Below are positions 37,404-53,676 of a DNA stretch of 64,000 bases, piece after piece; position 1 is the first letter of the stretch; each line of letters begins with the position of its first letter. The notes beneath the pieces were generated by a model. The model was not told where the DNA came from, did not search any database, and saw only the letters and a list, made by a program, of their open reading frames with translations. The position numbers and the translations under genes were made by a program. The DNA comes from Chrysoporthe austroafricana (taxonomy: Eukaryota > Ascomycota > Sordariomycetes > Diaporthales > Cryphonectriaceae), in the NCBI GenBank assembly GCA_001051155.2, contig JYIP02000001.1, positions 372,001-436,000 of the forward strand, written 5' to 3'.

Positions 37404-40400
37404 CTATTTGTCTGCGCCGTCGCTTCGTTTCCGAGATAAGAGTTGAGACATGATAAAATGGGCGACATCTTCATCGCCCCAATACTGCAGGTGGGAAGCA
37501 ATTGTGCTCAGTGGGTTGAAATCCAGAGCACCTCTGGTATTGAGTGTTAACTCCCATTCGTTAATCAGTTTAAGGGGTAGGGAATTGTCACTCACTCCTG
37601 GATGCCGTAATCCACCCTGCCATTTCTGTTTAGGGCCCGCACTTTCATCTCCTCCCTCCTCAGCCGTGCAGCCTTGTTCTCCTCCTGCGCCCATCTCTCG
37701 CGTGATTCTGCGTCGTCAAACTTCATGTCCTTAGCAGAGTTCGACCTTCCTTTCTGGAAGTGGCTGTAAAGTGTCTCTAGGTCGTCATCTAACAGTGTGA
37801 CGTCGTTCCCGCTAATACTCTTGCGGCCGCCGTCAATATCTCTGAAAGACTCCTCAGCCAGCTGCTTCTTGCGCTCCGCTGCTTTCTGAGACAGGCTCGT
37901 TGCCGAGTTAGAATGCGAAACCACGCCAGCGGATACGTTAGTCCCAGCGCCGGGCGACGCCGCGTGCTGCTGCTGCTGAGACGCATTGATCTTTGCGACA
38001 TCCTCTGAGGTAAGACCGAGACTGCGATTGAGAAGATTGCTGGCAAGTCCAGCACTGAACGAGGACCATAGCCCGCTCATGCTCTGTCCGACCTTGGCTC
38101 CAATACCTGAGATGCCTTGCGGAGCGACAGAAAATATGCCCTTCTTAGTATAGGGCAAATTTTGAGGCTTGAGGGTGGACATGGCTGGGGAAATGAGCGG
38201 CTCTATGCGGTATGCAATGGGATCGGATGGGTAGAAGATGTTGAACATCTGAAAGACTTTTGGCGAGGAGATGGAGTAGGGCAGCCCGGTAATAGGAGAC
38301 ACACGATGGTTGTCAACTGTCAAAGGGCCTTGCAGAAAGGGATCGTCTATGAAGTCCGGATCAAAGGGGCTGTCCGCTGGTCGGCCATCTGTGAGATGGC
38401 GGGCGCTGACCGTTCTGCTCATCTCACTGTCAGTCACCACTTTCAACGGTATTGAAAAGAGATACACTAACCTGCCCTTGAGCATTTGAAACAAACCGAT
38501 GGGAGATCCCAGGCAATAGAAGTCGTCAACTTCGAAGTCAAATGTGAGGTCGCGAGGATCCTTCGATTCTGATCGTGGTGGATCGGCAGGCCAGATGCGA
38601 AGCGGATTCCTTGGTGCCTCTGTCTCTTTCTGCCTCTCCTTCTGGCGACAGAGGATATCAAAAAAGATAGCTGATCCTAAGCTATGTCCAAGAAGGTGAA
38701 CCTTGCCGTTGAAACCTGGATTCCGCTCTATGAACAGCTTGTAGATCTTGTTGGCCTCCTTGAAGACAATCTCGGAGATCTGCTCACGGTATGCGCTTTG
38801 ATACAGTAGAACATCTAGCGCAAGATCTGAGATGAGTGATCGGGCAAACCCAGCGCCTTCGATGGCGAGGTCATCAAGCGAGGGGTCTAAACTTGGTCAG
38901 CTAAAATATACTATCGCATGCCTCACAACACGGCTGTGTAGAACGATCAATTTGCAGATTGAGGTGGGACGTAAGTGCAACAACGAGACTAGGAGCAGCA
39001 GTGAAATGAAGAAGGTAGAAATCAATAGAGCAAAGGGAAATGAGACGGTAGGAAGCTAGAATCAATCAATCATTCAAGATATGGAGACTCACACTCATCT
39101 TCCTCCTTGGTGGCAAGGCCAAGATCCTGCTCGGGCTTCTTTTCCTCCCGTCTTTTTGGGAAGTCTAAGAGATGTCGCCAGCACACGGGCAGGACCTGAA
39201 CACGGGAATTTCCTGGGCCTCCTCCAATTTCCGTGTTGAGTGCTCTTAGATCTTCAGAAGTGGAGTAGACGGATTTCATCGCTGCTATGTGTCAGAACGC
39301 TGTTACAGGACCCAAGGTGCTTGGGAGGCGCGGAACGGGGCACTGCAGAAGAAACAAAGTTTGCTTACTCTTTCGCAGTGTGTTTACGTCGTGGACGAAG
39401 TTAACACTCTCCATTCTAAGGGGGTCGGGTTAGTGCATAGACTGATCGCGAGAACAACTCTGGTGACTACTCACCTCAGACCCAATAGTTGACCAATGCC
39501 ATGGGTGACGAGGACAAGATGCTCAATCTCTCGCCCCTGCGTCTCACCAGCAAGCGCGTTATAGTCGTCCTGTATCTCTTGTTCTTCTCTCCTTCGGACA
39601 GCCTCCTCCTCCTTATCGACGTCATTCTCATTCTCAATCAGCGAGGATAGTTGTCGCTGGAGGCTCTCGCCTCGGCTTTCGAAGACCGTTCGTTCCTGAC
39701 CAGTCGCTGAAGATACCTCAATGGAGTCGGATCTTGTGACTGGAGGCGCTGACTTTCGCTTGCGAGACTTTTCTTGGGACGAGTCGGTCTGCTGCTCTGT
39801 CGGGCTTGAAGGTTCCTTGTCATCTTTGGAGTTGGGGTCTTTTGCGCTCTTGTTCTTGCCCGGCTCAGTATAGCCGCGAACCACCTTGATGCCACTCATG
39901 TATCCACCGCCAGCAAAGCGCTCGTACACGGTCGAGGTTACCCACGACAACACGCCGTCAGAGTTCAGCCACGCTGTGGTTGGGTCCTGGTATGTTGCTA
40001 CTGAGTTCATCCATGCGCCGAAGAGCCTGTGTGTCTGTGGCGGAGCAGGGGGCCCAACAGGCTTTGCCGAACTCTGAGCTTGCGCCACTACCTGCGCTTT
40101 GAGGTTTTCCACCGATGCCTTCGGAGTCACATCTCCCTTCGACTTGGGCTCGCTGCGGAGCCTTGAGGCTACCCAGTTGTTAATCTTTCGTCGTTTGTGT
40201 GGCCGATTGTCCAACTCACCAGCGTAGAGCCAGGGTCTGCATTTAAGATAGCCCTCCTCGAGTTGCGCAGCCAAGTTTTCCTCACACGGACGTAGACTCG
40301 ATCCTTCCTGGTAGAACCAACTGCCCCGCCGCACGTCGTAGATAGGACCCAGCCAGTAGACCGGCGCCAGCTCACGCTTCTTGATATCAACATCGAACAG

Positions 40401-40977
40401 GAAATCCTCGTTCACGGCCACCTTGGTACCAGTCTCATCATCGCTGCTGTCAGAGTCCCTTCTAGCCGATGAGCTGTCATGTCTCTTCCTCTCCCTGCCC
40501 TCCAAAATGCTTTGGTATGCGTTTTCGATGGATCGAGAGTCATTCGGCAAGAAAGGCACCCACTTTTTGGGAGGTGTAGCTGGTTTCGGGTCCTCTGGTT
40601 TCTTCTTGCCCCGGATAAGCTGGGGCTTTCGTTTGGGCACCTAAGAACATTTCGTCCTGTTAGCAAAGGTCTATCACTTTCTCTAGCCAAAATCAAAGAT
40701 GCGACCAGGTCCGGAGGAGTTCCCTTACATCGACAGCGTGGAACCACTGGACCCTCAGTGGTGGGCAGTCTGGGGGGTACCTCTTGGCGCTCAAGCCGTA
40801 TATGAGGTTAATGCTGTGATCGGCCCCTGAGGTGCTGCCCGGCTTCGGTGGAGGCGGTGGCACCGGCTCTTTGGGAACCGGAGTAGAGCTTCGACTACCA
40901 GCCCAAGGGTTAATGGAGTCGACGGCGGAAGCCCAAGTGGACTTCTCGGCCTTCTTGTCACCGGATGCTGAAGCCAT
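37404..40977 (-). CDS. DDHD-domain phospholipase (phosphatidic-acid-preferring PLA1 family), 1004 aa
   Basis: Seven exons: 40977-40729, 40640-39475, 39415-39369, 39281-39093, 38886-38472, 38414-37596 and 37533-37404; they sum to an exact coding length. The N-terminal part has the WWE-like region of the family (VQWFHAVD, later APVYWLGPIYDVRRGSWFY). A VLVTHGIGQ block and RVQVLPVCWRH lead to the lipase motif LLGHSLGSAIFF, with the nucleophile at about S619. The DDHD domain follows (FYCLGSPIGLFQML, MFNIFYPSDPIAYRIEPL) and ends DYGIQE/GALDFN...YWGDEDVAHF. Members hydrolyse phosphatidic acid and other phospholipids and act at mitochondria or the secretory pathway; the yeast relative is Ddl1. The acceptor of exon 4 could be three bases upstream. 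Confidence 0.93.
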
Positions 40978-42183
40978 GGTTTTGGCGCGGTGATGCCATG
41001 CATGGGAAGCTCCCAGGGAGGACCAACTCCTGGTTGAGACGCGCTTCGCCTGCCTCTTTACCACCCGTCTCAAGGTGGGAATTATTTCTTTCTTCGTCAA
41101 TGCCGACTCTGGAAGGGAGGACAAGCTCAGGCCAGTCGAGGTGATGGTGGAAAATGCTAAGTCGCGCAACGGGCAAGGAACGGTCGGTCCTAGCCAGCTC
41201 TGCGGAAAGGCTTCCGGCAGACAGTTGGGATGGAAGCATGAAAGTTGTGGTGTGTAAGAGACTCATAAATGAGCCAGCCTCAGGGAGATTCGGAGCAGGT
41301 CGTGCTGTGCAGTCTGGTGCATAAATAGAATGTGGTGTCAGACGGCCTTGTTTTGGGTGTGAAGGAGAGGCCATTACATGTGGCCCAGTTCTCACTGCGA
41401 TGCCATGCCGATGCCAGCATACCAGGGGGGGGCAGCTCACAAGGGCAGTGATGACGCTATGCCTTCTCGCCGCCTACCTATCTGGACACTGTCACTGGGG
41501 TCCCATCTCGGTACAGTCTGATCCCTGAAAGCCTACTATAGTGCATACCTCGGTACTATGTAGTACTGTATCTGCAGATGACTTCACCCACGGGGAACAT
41601 ACACGTCGGCTTGCCATAGAGCGTTGTAAAACTCTAGCAATACGAAGATGCAGTGATGCTTCCATCTCTCAAGTCTCATGCCCTTGTAAGCATTTTCAGC
41701 AACTGTAGCAAGTTTATGGCCTCAGCTATGTGAGCCTAGAGGTAGATGTCTTGCAGCAGATAAATTGATTCAGGGACCATACTATGTACCGTATTCTCCG
41801 CACTGAATTGGACCAGCATCTCCCTGCCCTGCAGGTCCTGGGGCATGCCCCGCCCCAGCCTTGCAGCAAGGTGGGGGGTCACTACCTAGGTGCTAGGTTT
41901 TTTATCTGAACTTTGATCCAATGGCTCTTGTGACTGGATCGCGCCGCAAACGAACTTCACCACCGAGGAGTCATCCATCTCACAACCAAAAAAGTCGCGA
42001 TAGCTGGCAGTCCTTGAACGGGTAGCCAACAACAACAGACAGCGCCCTTTCTATGACAATGAAAGAGGACATGATCAACTGCATGAATCGACGGTGACAA
42101 CAGACTCGCCGTGGAGTGTTTCAACATCCGACACCTCACGTTTACAACATAGCGACGGCAAGCAGTCGCACACAGTACCCAAG
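40978..42183. other. Divergent intergenic region, about 1.2 kb
   Basis: Promoter region of the DDHD gene (-) and of the RNA polymerase III subunit gene (+). A 12-base palindrome ggggcatgcccc lies near 41841, followed by a short inverted GC stretch. No gene is supported. Confidence 0.5.
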
Positions 42184-45100
42184 ATGGCGGCCCTCGTGGC
42201 GCCAGGTCATGTACCGCCTGCTCCGATCAAGGAGCAGGTTGTCGATCACCTACCCAAGCGCTTCAAGGAGATGAAGTTTGGCATCCAGTCAGCCTGTCCC
42301 GCCCTCGGCAGCCCTTCGCGACCCAGCCTCTTCTAACTCCAGTGTCCATAGGTCTATTCAAGATGTTGTCAGCCAGGGCGTCCTGGAGGTCGCCCAGCGA
42401 AATCTCTATGACATCGAAAACCCTGGCAACAGCCGAGCCCCCCTGCCTCACGGAGCCCTCGATCCTCGCCTTGGAATCTCGAGCAAGACCGGAAAGTGTG
42501 CCACCTGCAATCTGCCCCTCCAGAACTGCGTCGGTCACTTCGGACATGTCAGGCTTTCTCTGCCCGCTTTTCACATCGGCTACCTACGGTTCACGATGAC
42601 CATATTGCAGAACATCTGCAAGGATTGTGGGAAGGTTCTCTTGACCGAACAAGAGCGACGGGACTTCCTTAAAGAACTGAGACGGCCGGGCATCGACAAT
42701 CTGCGCCGGACCATGGTTTGCAAGAAGATCAATGAGCAGTGCAGGAAGTGCAAGGAATGTCCATACTGTGGTGCTATCAACGGCCAGATTCGAAAGCTGG
42801 GCGTCATCAAGCTGGCTCACGATAAGTTCTCCACCTTCAACAAGTCGACAGCAGCAAAGAAGGTGGCTCCCGAGAGCAAGCTTCTTTATGATGCCTCCTT
42901 CAAGGAGGCCAAGAAGACCAATGCCGACCTCGACAAACATGTCAAGAAGGCCATGGAGGACTTGAATCCCCTGAGGGTGCTGAACCTCTTCAAGATGATC
43001 AGCCCGACGGACTGCGAGCTGCTCGGAATCGACCCAACTGAGGGACGGCCAGAGATGTTCATATGGCAGTTCATCCCTGCTCCGCCTATCTGCATTAGGC
43101 CATCTGTCCAACAAGACAGCTCAAGCACAGAGGACGACCTTACGGCCAAGCTGGCAGAGATCGTATGGCTCAGTGGCCTTATTCGGGCGGCGCTTGACAA
43201 GGGCCAGCCGATCTCCGCCATCATGGAGCAATGGGAATTTTTGCAGCTCCAGATCGCCATGTACGTCAACAGCGATGTTCCGGGGCTGTCACAACCGGGC
43301 TTCGGCAAGACTGTCCGGGGCTTCTGTCAGCGCCTCAAGGGAAAGCAGGGTCGGTTCCGGGGAAACTTGTCTGGGAAGCGAGTCGATTTCTCTGGGCGAA
43401 CTGTCATCTCACCGGACCCCAATCTGGGCATCGACCAGGTTGCCGTGCCTCAACTGGTGGCAAAGAACATGACCTACCCTGAACGAGTCAACTCGACCAA
43501 CATTGACGCCATGAGGACAGCCATACGGAACGGCACGAAGGTGTGGCCGGGAGCGAACGGGATCGTCAAGAAGGATGGCGGCTACAAGGTGAACCTGAAG
43601 TTTGGCAATAGGCAAAAGATTGCAGAGGATCTCGAGATCGGCGACATTGTTGAGCGACATCTCGTGGATGGTGATATCGCACTGTTCAACCGACAGCCGT
43701 CACTGCACAAGCTCAGTATCATGAGCCATTACGTCAAGGTACGGCCTTGGCGGACTTTCCGCCTCAATGAGTGTGTATGCACACCGTATAATGCTGATTT
43801 CGACGGAGACGAAATGAACCTGCACATCCCCCAGACCGAGGAGGCCCGAGCAGAGGCAATCACATTGATGGGTGTCAAGAACAACTTGGCGACGCCGAAG
43901 AATGGCGAGCCAATCATTGCAGCAACGCAAGATTTCATCACAGCAGCGTACCTCCTCAGCAGCAAGGACAGATTCTTCGATCGGAAGTCCTTCACCTACG
44001 CGTGCGAGATGATGCTGGAGGGGAGTGGCCACTTGGATCTCCCACCTCCAGCCATCCTCAAGCCCAAAGCCCTCTGGACTGGAAAGCAGCTGTTTAGCAT
44101 TCTCATTCGACCCAACAAGCAGTCACCTGTCAAGGTCAACCTGGATGCCAAATGCAGAGACTACAAGGCTCGGCCGGGTATGACACCCGACATGTGCCCA
44201 AACGACGGCTGGCTAGTCATCCGGAATTCTGAAGTCATGTGCGGTGTCATGGACAAGTCGACTGTTGGTTCAGGCAAGAAGGATTCCATCTTCTACATCA
44301 TACTTCGTGATTACGGTCCGGAGGCGGCAGCCGGCGCGATGAACCGCTTGGCGAGGCTCTGTGCAAGGGCACTGACGAACTGTGGATTCTCCATCGGAGT
44401 GGGCGATGTCTTCCCGATCAATGATCTGACGGAAGAAAAGGAAGATCTGGTGCGGGATGCTTACAAGAAAGTCGACGACCTTATTGCAACATTCAAAGCT
44501 GGCAAGTTGGAGAAAGCGCCCGGCTGTAATATGGAGGAGACTTTGGAGAATATGATCTCGGGCATTCTCAGCAAGGTCCGTTCAGATGCTGGAGACAAGT
44601 GTGTGAACTCGCTGAGCCGTAACAACGCTCCTCTCACCATGGCAAAATCCGGTTCGAAGGGATCATCTATCAACGTCGCCCAGATGGTTGCTTGTGTCGG
44701 GCAGCAAATTATAGGAGGCCAGCGTGTGGCAGATGGATTCCAGGATCGGACCCTTCCTCATTTCCACAAGAATGCCCGTCAACCAGCGTCCAAGGGGTTC
44801 GTCCGAAACAGTTTCTATACTGGTCTGGTACCCTCAGAATTCATCTTCCACGCCATTTCTGGGCGAGAAGGTCTGGTTGATACTGCAGTCAAGACGGCTG
44901 AGACTGGCTACATGTCAAGACGATTGATGAAATCGTTGGAGGATCTTTCGACAACCTATGATGAGACAGTTCGCACGTCATCAGGCGGCATCGTGCAGTT
45001 CCAATTCGGCGCCGACAACTTAGACCCAGTGGACATGGAGGCATCAGGAAAGCCGGTGCACTTCGACCGAACCTGGACGCATGCTGAGACGCTCACTTGG

Positions 45101-46696
45101 GACAATACCGAGCGATCCCTACTCCCTTATGAGATCATCGAGGTCTGCCAATCCATGCTCGATATCGAACGAGCCAAGTACCAAAGGAAACGGTTGACGG
45201 ATGGAACAAAGCTGGATTATGATGATGACAGTAATCTCTCCATCGATGAGCACGAGAGTGCTCGACGCTTCCTCCGAGAAATTGACGCATACGTTACGGC
45301 TCGGGCTAAGAAGCTTTCGAATGCTCGGAAAGAAGCTGGTCTGGACCCAGCCGATGCCAGCGATATGAATATTGGTACAACAATCGAGGACCGTATTAGC
45401 GTGGCTCGCACGGAGCGTGTTGCCAAAGTATCACGGACTACGCTTACGAAGTTCATCAAACTGTGCTTGGACAAATACAAACAGGCTCACGTCGAACCTG
45501 GACACGCTGTCGGCGCAGTGGGCGCTCAGTCCATTGGTGAGCCAGGCACCCAGATGACGTTGAAGACGTTCCATTTCGCTGGTGTTGCAGGCATGAGTAT
45601 CACCCAGGGTGTTCCTCGTATCAAGGAAATCATCAACGCCTCGAAGACGATCAGCACTCCTGTCATAACCTGTCCCCTAGAGAATAAGAAACAGATCGAG
45701 GTCGCCAAGGTCGTCAAGGCGCGTATTGAGAAGACATTTGTGTCCGATGTCATCAAGCACATTGAAGACGAGTGGCTTGCTGATCGAGGCCAGCTCATTC
45801 TAGAGCTAGATATGGCAGCTCTGCAAGACATGCACTTGGGCATCGGCCCCAGCGAAATCGCAGACGCTATCCTGAGGCACAAGAAAATGAAGATTGCACC
45901 AGAGGATATCCATGTCGGGCCAACCTATGTTGAGATCTGCGTCCGCAACACCTGGCAAGACACAGCCGAGCAGAAACGACTTGCCAGAAATGGCAAGTCT
46001 ACTGCTATGATCGAGAGTACGTCGGATCTCCTGCTGCGCGTTAACTACCTTCGTCGTATGCTGCCAACCGTCGCCATCTGTGGATACCCCGATGCCAGTC
46101 GAGCTATCATTCAGACCTCAGACAAACTCGAACACACGGTCCTCGTCGAAGGCTACGGGTTGCGTCAGTGCATGACAACCGAAGGCGTGATTGGCGTACA
46201 GACACGCACCAACAACGTCATGGAGGCCCGGGATGTCCTGGGCATCGAAGCGGCACGCACGACCATTGCTAATGAAATCGGCGAGGTTATGGGCGACATG
46301 GGTATCGACCCGCGACATATGCAGCTACTTGCAGACGTGATGACATATAAGGGCGACGTGCTCGGCATCACGCGGTTCGGCCTACAGAAAATGCGCGATT
46401 CGGTCCTCCAGCTGGCCTCGTTCGAAAAGACAGCCGATCACCTGTTCGAGGCGGCCGCTGGCATGAAGACAGACCGCATCGAGGGTGTTTCCGAGTGTAT
46501 TATCATGGGTCAAACCATGACTATCGGGACCGGCTCCTTCAACGTGGTGAGGCGGATGGGCCTGATGGAGCACGATTTGGATCTAAAGCCAACGCTGTTT
46601 GAGGATGCTTGGGAGAAGAGCGTGAAGAAGAAGCGGGAGGCGCGGGCTGCGAAGCTCGGCAAGGATGCCTCAAGACCGGTGGCCGCTGCGGCCTAG
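42184..46696 (+). CDS. RPC1: DNA-directed RNA polymerase III largest subunit (RPC1), 1482 aa
   Basis: Exon 1 is 42184-42287 and exon 2 is 42352-46696 (intron GTCAGC...CATAG). The spliced N terminus reads IKEQVVDHLPKRFKEMKFGI then QSIQDVVSQGVLEVAQ, the start of the clamp core of this subunit. Zinc-ligand cysteines appear in CATCNLPLQNCVGHFGH. The active-centre motif NADFDGDEMN lies at about residues 515-524, with the metal-binding aspartates D517, D519 and D521. GHAVGAVGAQSIGEPGTQMT marks the trigger-loop region. The C terminus lacks the heptad tail of polymerase II, as expected. The enzyme makes tRNA, 5S rRNA and other small RNAs. Length fits the family. An upstream in-frame ATG at 42094 exists, but the start at 42184 matches the usual N terminus. 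Confidence 0.98.
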
Positions 46697-47038
46697 GAGC
46701 CATAGCGGTGCATAGGTCGAAGTCCGGGTAATGTGCCATCGGGATCTCCAGAGCAGGCTGTGGGAAGATAAGGGCACAACACGACACTAGATCTCACAAA
46801 GGGCGACTGCACATGATTGGCATTCGCACATGTCAGATTGCATAGCGTACGCGAGATCTTTTTGCTCAATTGATCAATGATAAAAGTTAATATCGCTAGA
46901 GTTGCGTCGAGCATCTGAACGTGAAGAACCGACTATTCAGTCCCGCTCTTTGTCACGCGTAGCTACGACAAGTGATCTGCGAAAGAATACCTAATGTCAT
47001 ATCTATGAAATGCGTAAGACCCTTGCTAAGACCTCTGT
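46697..47038. other. Short intergenic region between convergent genes
   Basis: Lies between the 3' ends of RPC1 (+) and the cellobiose dehydrogenase gene (-). No feature is seen beyond AT-rich patches near 46855-46895. Confidence 0.5.
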
Positions 47039-50037
<2,999 letters not shown>

Positions 50038-52540
50038 CTTGCGGTTGGCATCGTCCCCCCTTCCCGTGATGAAACCGGCAGAATGCTGTCGAGATTATTA
50101 CATCGCGGGAGTGAGCGGCCTTATAGATGGAGGGCACTCCATTCTACCTATTGCCCTGGAGCCACCCATCTCATGGAGTTGGTACGCTTCTAGCCGGCAG
50201 TACCAAGACCATGCATCCACTTCGCCTTGGAAATAAGGTTAAAGGGCCATTATGGCTTGTCATGTGACGTTCACCGACAGATTAGATTAAATCAGGGGCG
50301 GACAACGTGAGGAAGACCTTGCCCTCCGGGAGGACTGGTTCCATCATTAGGGTGGTTGGTGGATGAACGGCATCAGAAGAGGGAGGTCGAATAGAGCAGT
50401 ATCTAATTAATTAGATAGGACCATCATTTGCATTGCTTAGCCTCAAGCATTAGCTAGATTAAGCCGACGAATGTCGAAAATGATGACCTCTGGCTTGGGA
50501 AGCGCGCTTCCGGCTGAGTTGACTGGAGTGGCCCGTCGATGTGTTCAAAGCATGTCTAGCTGTCATCCCACAGCCTAGCCGAACTGTGGCTGTTAGGTAG
50601 CCGCGCCCTCGGTTTTGTGGATATTCAGAGGCATCAAAGTTTGTCCGTCCTCTTCTCACACGCCGGAGGAGAAAGATCAAGGGTCGAGCCAGGCTTCAGG
50701 GCTGACAGGCAAATCATCAATTAAACCTTGTGACCTTGAACTTAGCTGATGCGGCGATGCCAAGCCCTTTCAGGCAGGACGCTGGAATTGACTAGTTATT
50801 CCGGTCAGATATAGACAGGAGAGGGCGTATCCCCTGACGGGCCTGGTGGGCAAGCTTCTTGGGGTGACGTTGAATTAGAGTTACAGACATATATCACCCA
50901 TTGCCTGGATCCCCTGTCGCTGTGTCTCTCCTCGGCATAGGCGCGGAGACTAAAAGTCCGTCAGTCGCCCACTCCGGATAAAGTATCGGGTATACTCGAT
51001 TAAATTTCCTTCTTCCTTCGATTTCCATGGTTCATCTATGCTTTACAGCCGCGGGTCCTCAGTACCGCAAAATAACCGCGTCTTCCTGCGGTCTCTTCGC
51101 GATAGCACATCTCTTTACCCATATTATAATTTTGACATCATCGTCCTCGTAGGAAAGGCAACTGCTCTCGGGCTCGTACACCACAATCACACCACTATAG
51201 ACTCTTATTAGCGTTCTAGATTTGGTCTGCTTATGAATGATGGCTCTCGTTGTTGCTGCTTGAGCGCGAAACAGAACGTTGCTGCGCGGCAGAAAGGGGT
51301 GTACCTCCGTAAGATGAGAAATCATGGGCACTGCAAAGGACAAAACCATCGCCCACAATCCGCATTGACTTGAGGCTCTTCGCAAGCCTGATAAGGTCAG
51401 TAAATACCCGCCGACCACTGTAGGCTGCTGCACAACAATGAGGCTCTGCCTGCTGTGCAGCCAAGACACACTCCTCGACTCCCTTATTGAATATTTAGTG
51501 CTCAATTAGTGTTTTTGATTTGTCTCTCTATTCCTTTTCTCTCGCTTCTTCCCTCCCACCTCCCGAAGAAGGATGCAGATGCGGCTGTGATTGTAACTTG
51601 ATGTTCGCGGCAAGGTCTATCTTTGAGCTTGTCGGTATCCTCGCAAACGTGCAACCAAAAAATATCGACTTATGGCTCCTCGGGAGCCTTAATATGTCTT
51701 ACGTTGCATTGATCAAGAATACTGACCGCACAACGTTGATCAGCGGAACATGCTCGCCGAGCCGGGAACTATGACTGCATCAGCCGACTGGGCACATGTC
51801 AGCCGCGTCTATTCTTCTTCAGGAAAGCCGTATTCTACGAGATCTGCACTGGGTATGCTTGGACGTTCCTGTCAATCTGATGCAGGACAAGCCTTGCTAG
51901 CTCATAATCTTGTCATTGGCAGGCTACAGAACGCTGAGTTTATCACTGGCGAGCGGGGAGGGGCATTATGCTCGTGGATACTTTGCAGCTTTATGCGCAA
52001 CCAAACAGATCTCCGAGAATTTCTGGTTCGCTCGAGCGTCTCCCACTACTGGTATTTAACCTGCGCCTGGAAACTCGCGATTCGTCCCGTATTGTGACGT
52101 GCCCCTGACACCTCTTTCCTGGAGGGTTTACGGTTCACCACTCTCCTGATCATACAGGTCGAGGTCAATGGCAGGCTTCGCACTTCGTCAATATCTGGCA
52201 CGCCAAGGACGATCCGAAATACTAAATTCCGTAATTGGGCGTGACCCTAACGAGGCAAAATAGTCAATGATCGACTGATCTTATTTCCACCTTTGGCAAT
52301 AGCACTTTGAGGTTCCATGCACGTCCCAAGGACTTTGACTTTTCGCGGGGCTGCCGGCATCCACCGACTTCAGCATGATGTGACAAGCTGTAGTCAAAGG
52401 GTTGGGCCTCTTATATAAATGCGCAAGACAAGGCTCTTCCTCTACCAGTCACTTCAAGTGCAACGCTCGTTCTGTCTTCCAACCAAGTTCAAGATACCTG
52501 TCCACTTCTTCGTCTTAATTCTTCTTCTCTTTTTGTAACA
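50038..52540. promoter_or_regulatory. Shared upstream region of the cellobiose dehydrogenase and endoglucanase genes
   Basis: About 2.5 kb between two divergent cellulolytic genes. Words similar to the Xyr1/XlnR site are present: GGTTAAA at 50237 and TTAGCC (GGCTAA on the minus strand) at 50437. A TATA-like tatataaat lies near 52411, about 130 bases before the endoglucanase ATG. These short words occur by chance, so their role is inferred. Frames here (for example 51505-51059, minus) show no family motif. Confidence 0.45.
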
Positions 52541-53676
52541 ATGCATTCTATCGTATTTGCGCTGGCTCTAGCTGGCCTCGCCTCTGCTGCGAGGATCCCC
52601 AGAGGACTTGTATCAAGGCAGAACACAACTGGAAAACTCCAGTTCAGTACGTGCCCGCTGCTGAGGACTGTTCCGTGCGAGTCCACTGTAGCTCTGATCC
52701 TCATGACTGACACGCTCCAGTGGGGACCAACATTGCCGGCTTCGATTTCGGCTGCGGGACCGATGGCACCTGCGATACCAGCCGGACCACACCTCCGCTG
52801 GCTGCACTCGGTGGGCCCGACGGAGCTGGCCAGATGAGCCACTTCGCGACCGACGACAGCTTCAACATCTTCCGCCTGCCAGTCGGCTGGCAGTGGCTCG
52901 TCAACAACCAGCTCGGTGGCCAACTAGACTCCAACAACGCAGGCCAGTATGACCAGCTCGTCCAAGCCTGCCTGCAAACCGGCGCATCATGCATCGTCGA
53001 CATCCACAACTATGCCCGCTGGAACGGCCAGGTCATCGGTTCCTCCGGGGGACCCACCGACGACCAATTTGTCTCGCTGTGGACGCAATTGGCGACCAAG
53101 TACGGAACCAGCAACCAGGTGATCTTCGGCATCATGAACGAGCCGCATGACATGCCGTCGATCCCGGCGTGGGCTGCGACCGTCCAGAAGGTCGTCACTG
53201 CCATCCGCGCCGTGGCGCCCGATAATATGATCCTCATCCCTGGCAGCTCCTACAGCTCCGCCCAGATGCTGCCGACCGAGGCCGGCCCCGCGCTGCTGAA
53301 CGTGTCGAACCCGGACGGCACCACCACCAACATTATCTTTGACGTGCACAAGTACCTGGACTCGGACAACAGCGGCACCCATACCGAGTGCACCACCAAC
53401 AACATCGCCAACGCATTCCAGCCACTCGCAAACTGGCTGCGGGACAACAACCGCCAGGCGCTCAACACCGAGACCGGCGGCGGCAACACCCAGAGCTGCG
53501 AGACTGACCTATGCGCCCAGATCGACTTCATGAAGCAGAACAATGATGTCATCCTGGGTGTTGTGGGCTGGTCGGCTGGGGCGTTTGACGCGACGTATGA
53601 GCTTGTCGAGACGCCTACCAAGCAGGGCAATACCTGGACGGACACTGCGCTTGTAAGAGCTTGCCTAGTGAACTAG
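52541..53676 (+). CDS. Secreted GH5 endo-beta-1,4-glucanase (EG2-like, subfamily 5), 353 aa
   Basis: Exons 52541-52646 and 52721-53676 (intron GTACGT...CTCCAG). The signal peptide MHSIVFALALAGLASA is followed by a short dibasic-free linker. The catalytic domain starts GTNIAGFDFGCGTDGTC, very close to the well-known Trichoderma EG2 core. The acid/base is E176 in GIMNEPHD and the nucleophile E286 in NTETGGGN. Other matches are FRLPVGWQ, DIHNYARWNG and VHKYLDSDNSGTH. It cuts internal bonds of cellulose outside the cell. No cellulose-binding module or Ser/Thr linker is present at the N terminus, unlike the full-length Trichoderma enzyme. It probably works with the cellobiose dehydrogenase on the other side of the shared promoter. 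Confidence 0.96.

Noticed and set aside
51059..51505. A 148-codon minus frame between the cellulolytic genes
   Set aside because: No family motif, no clear splice partners, mixed composition. Not enough to call a gene.
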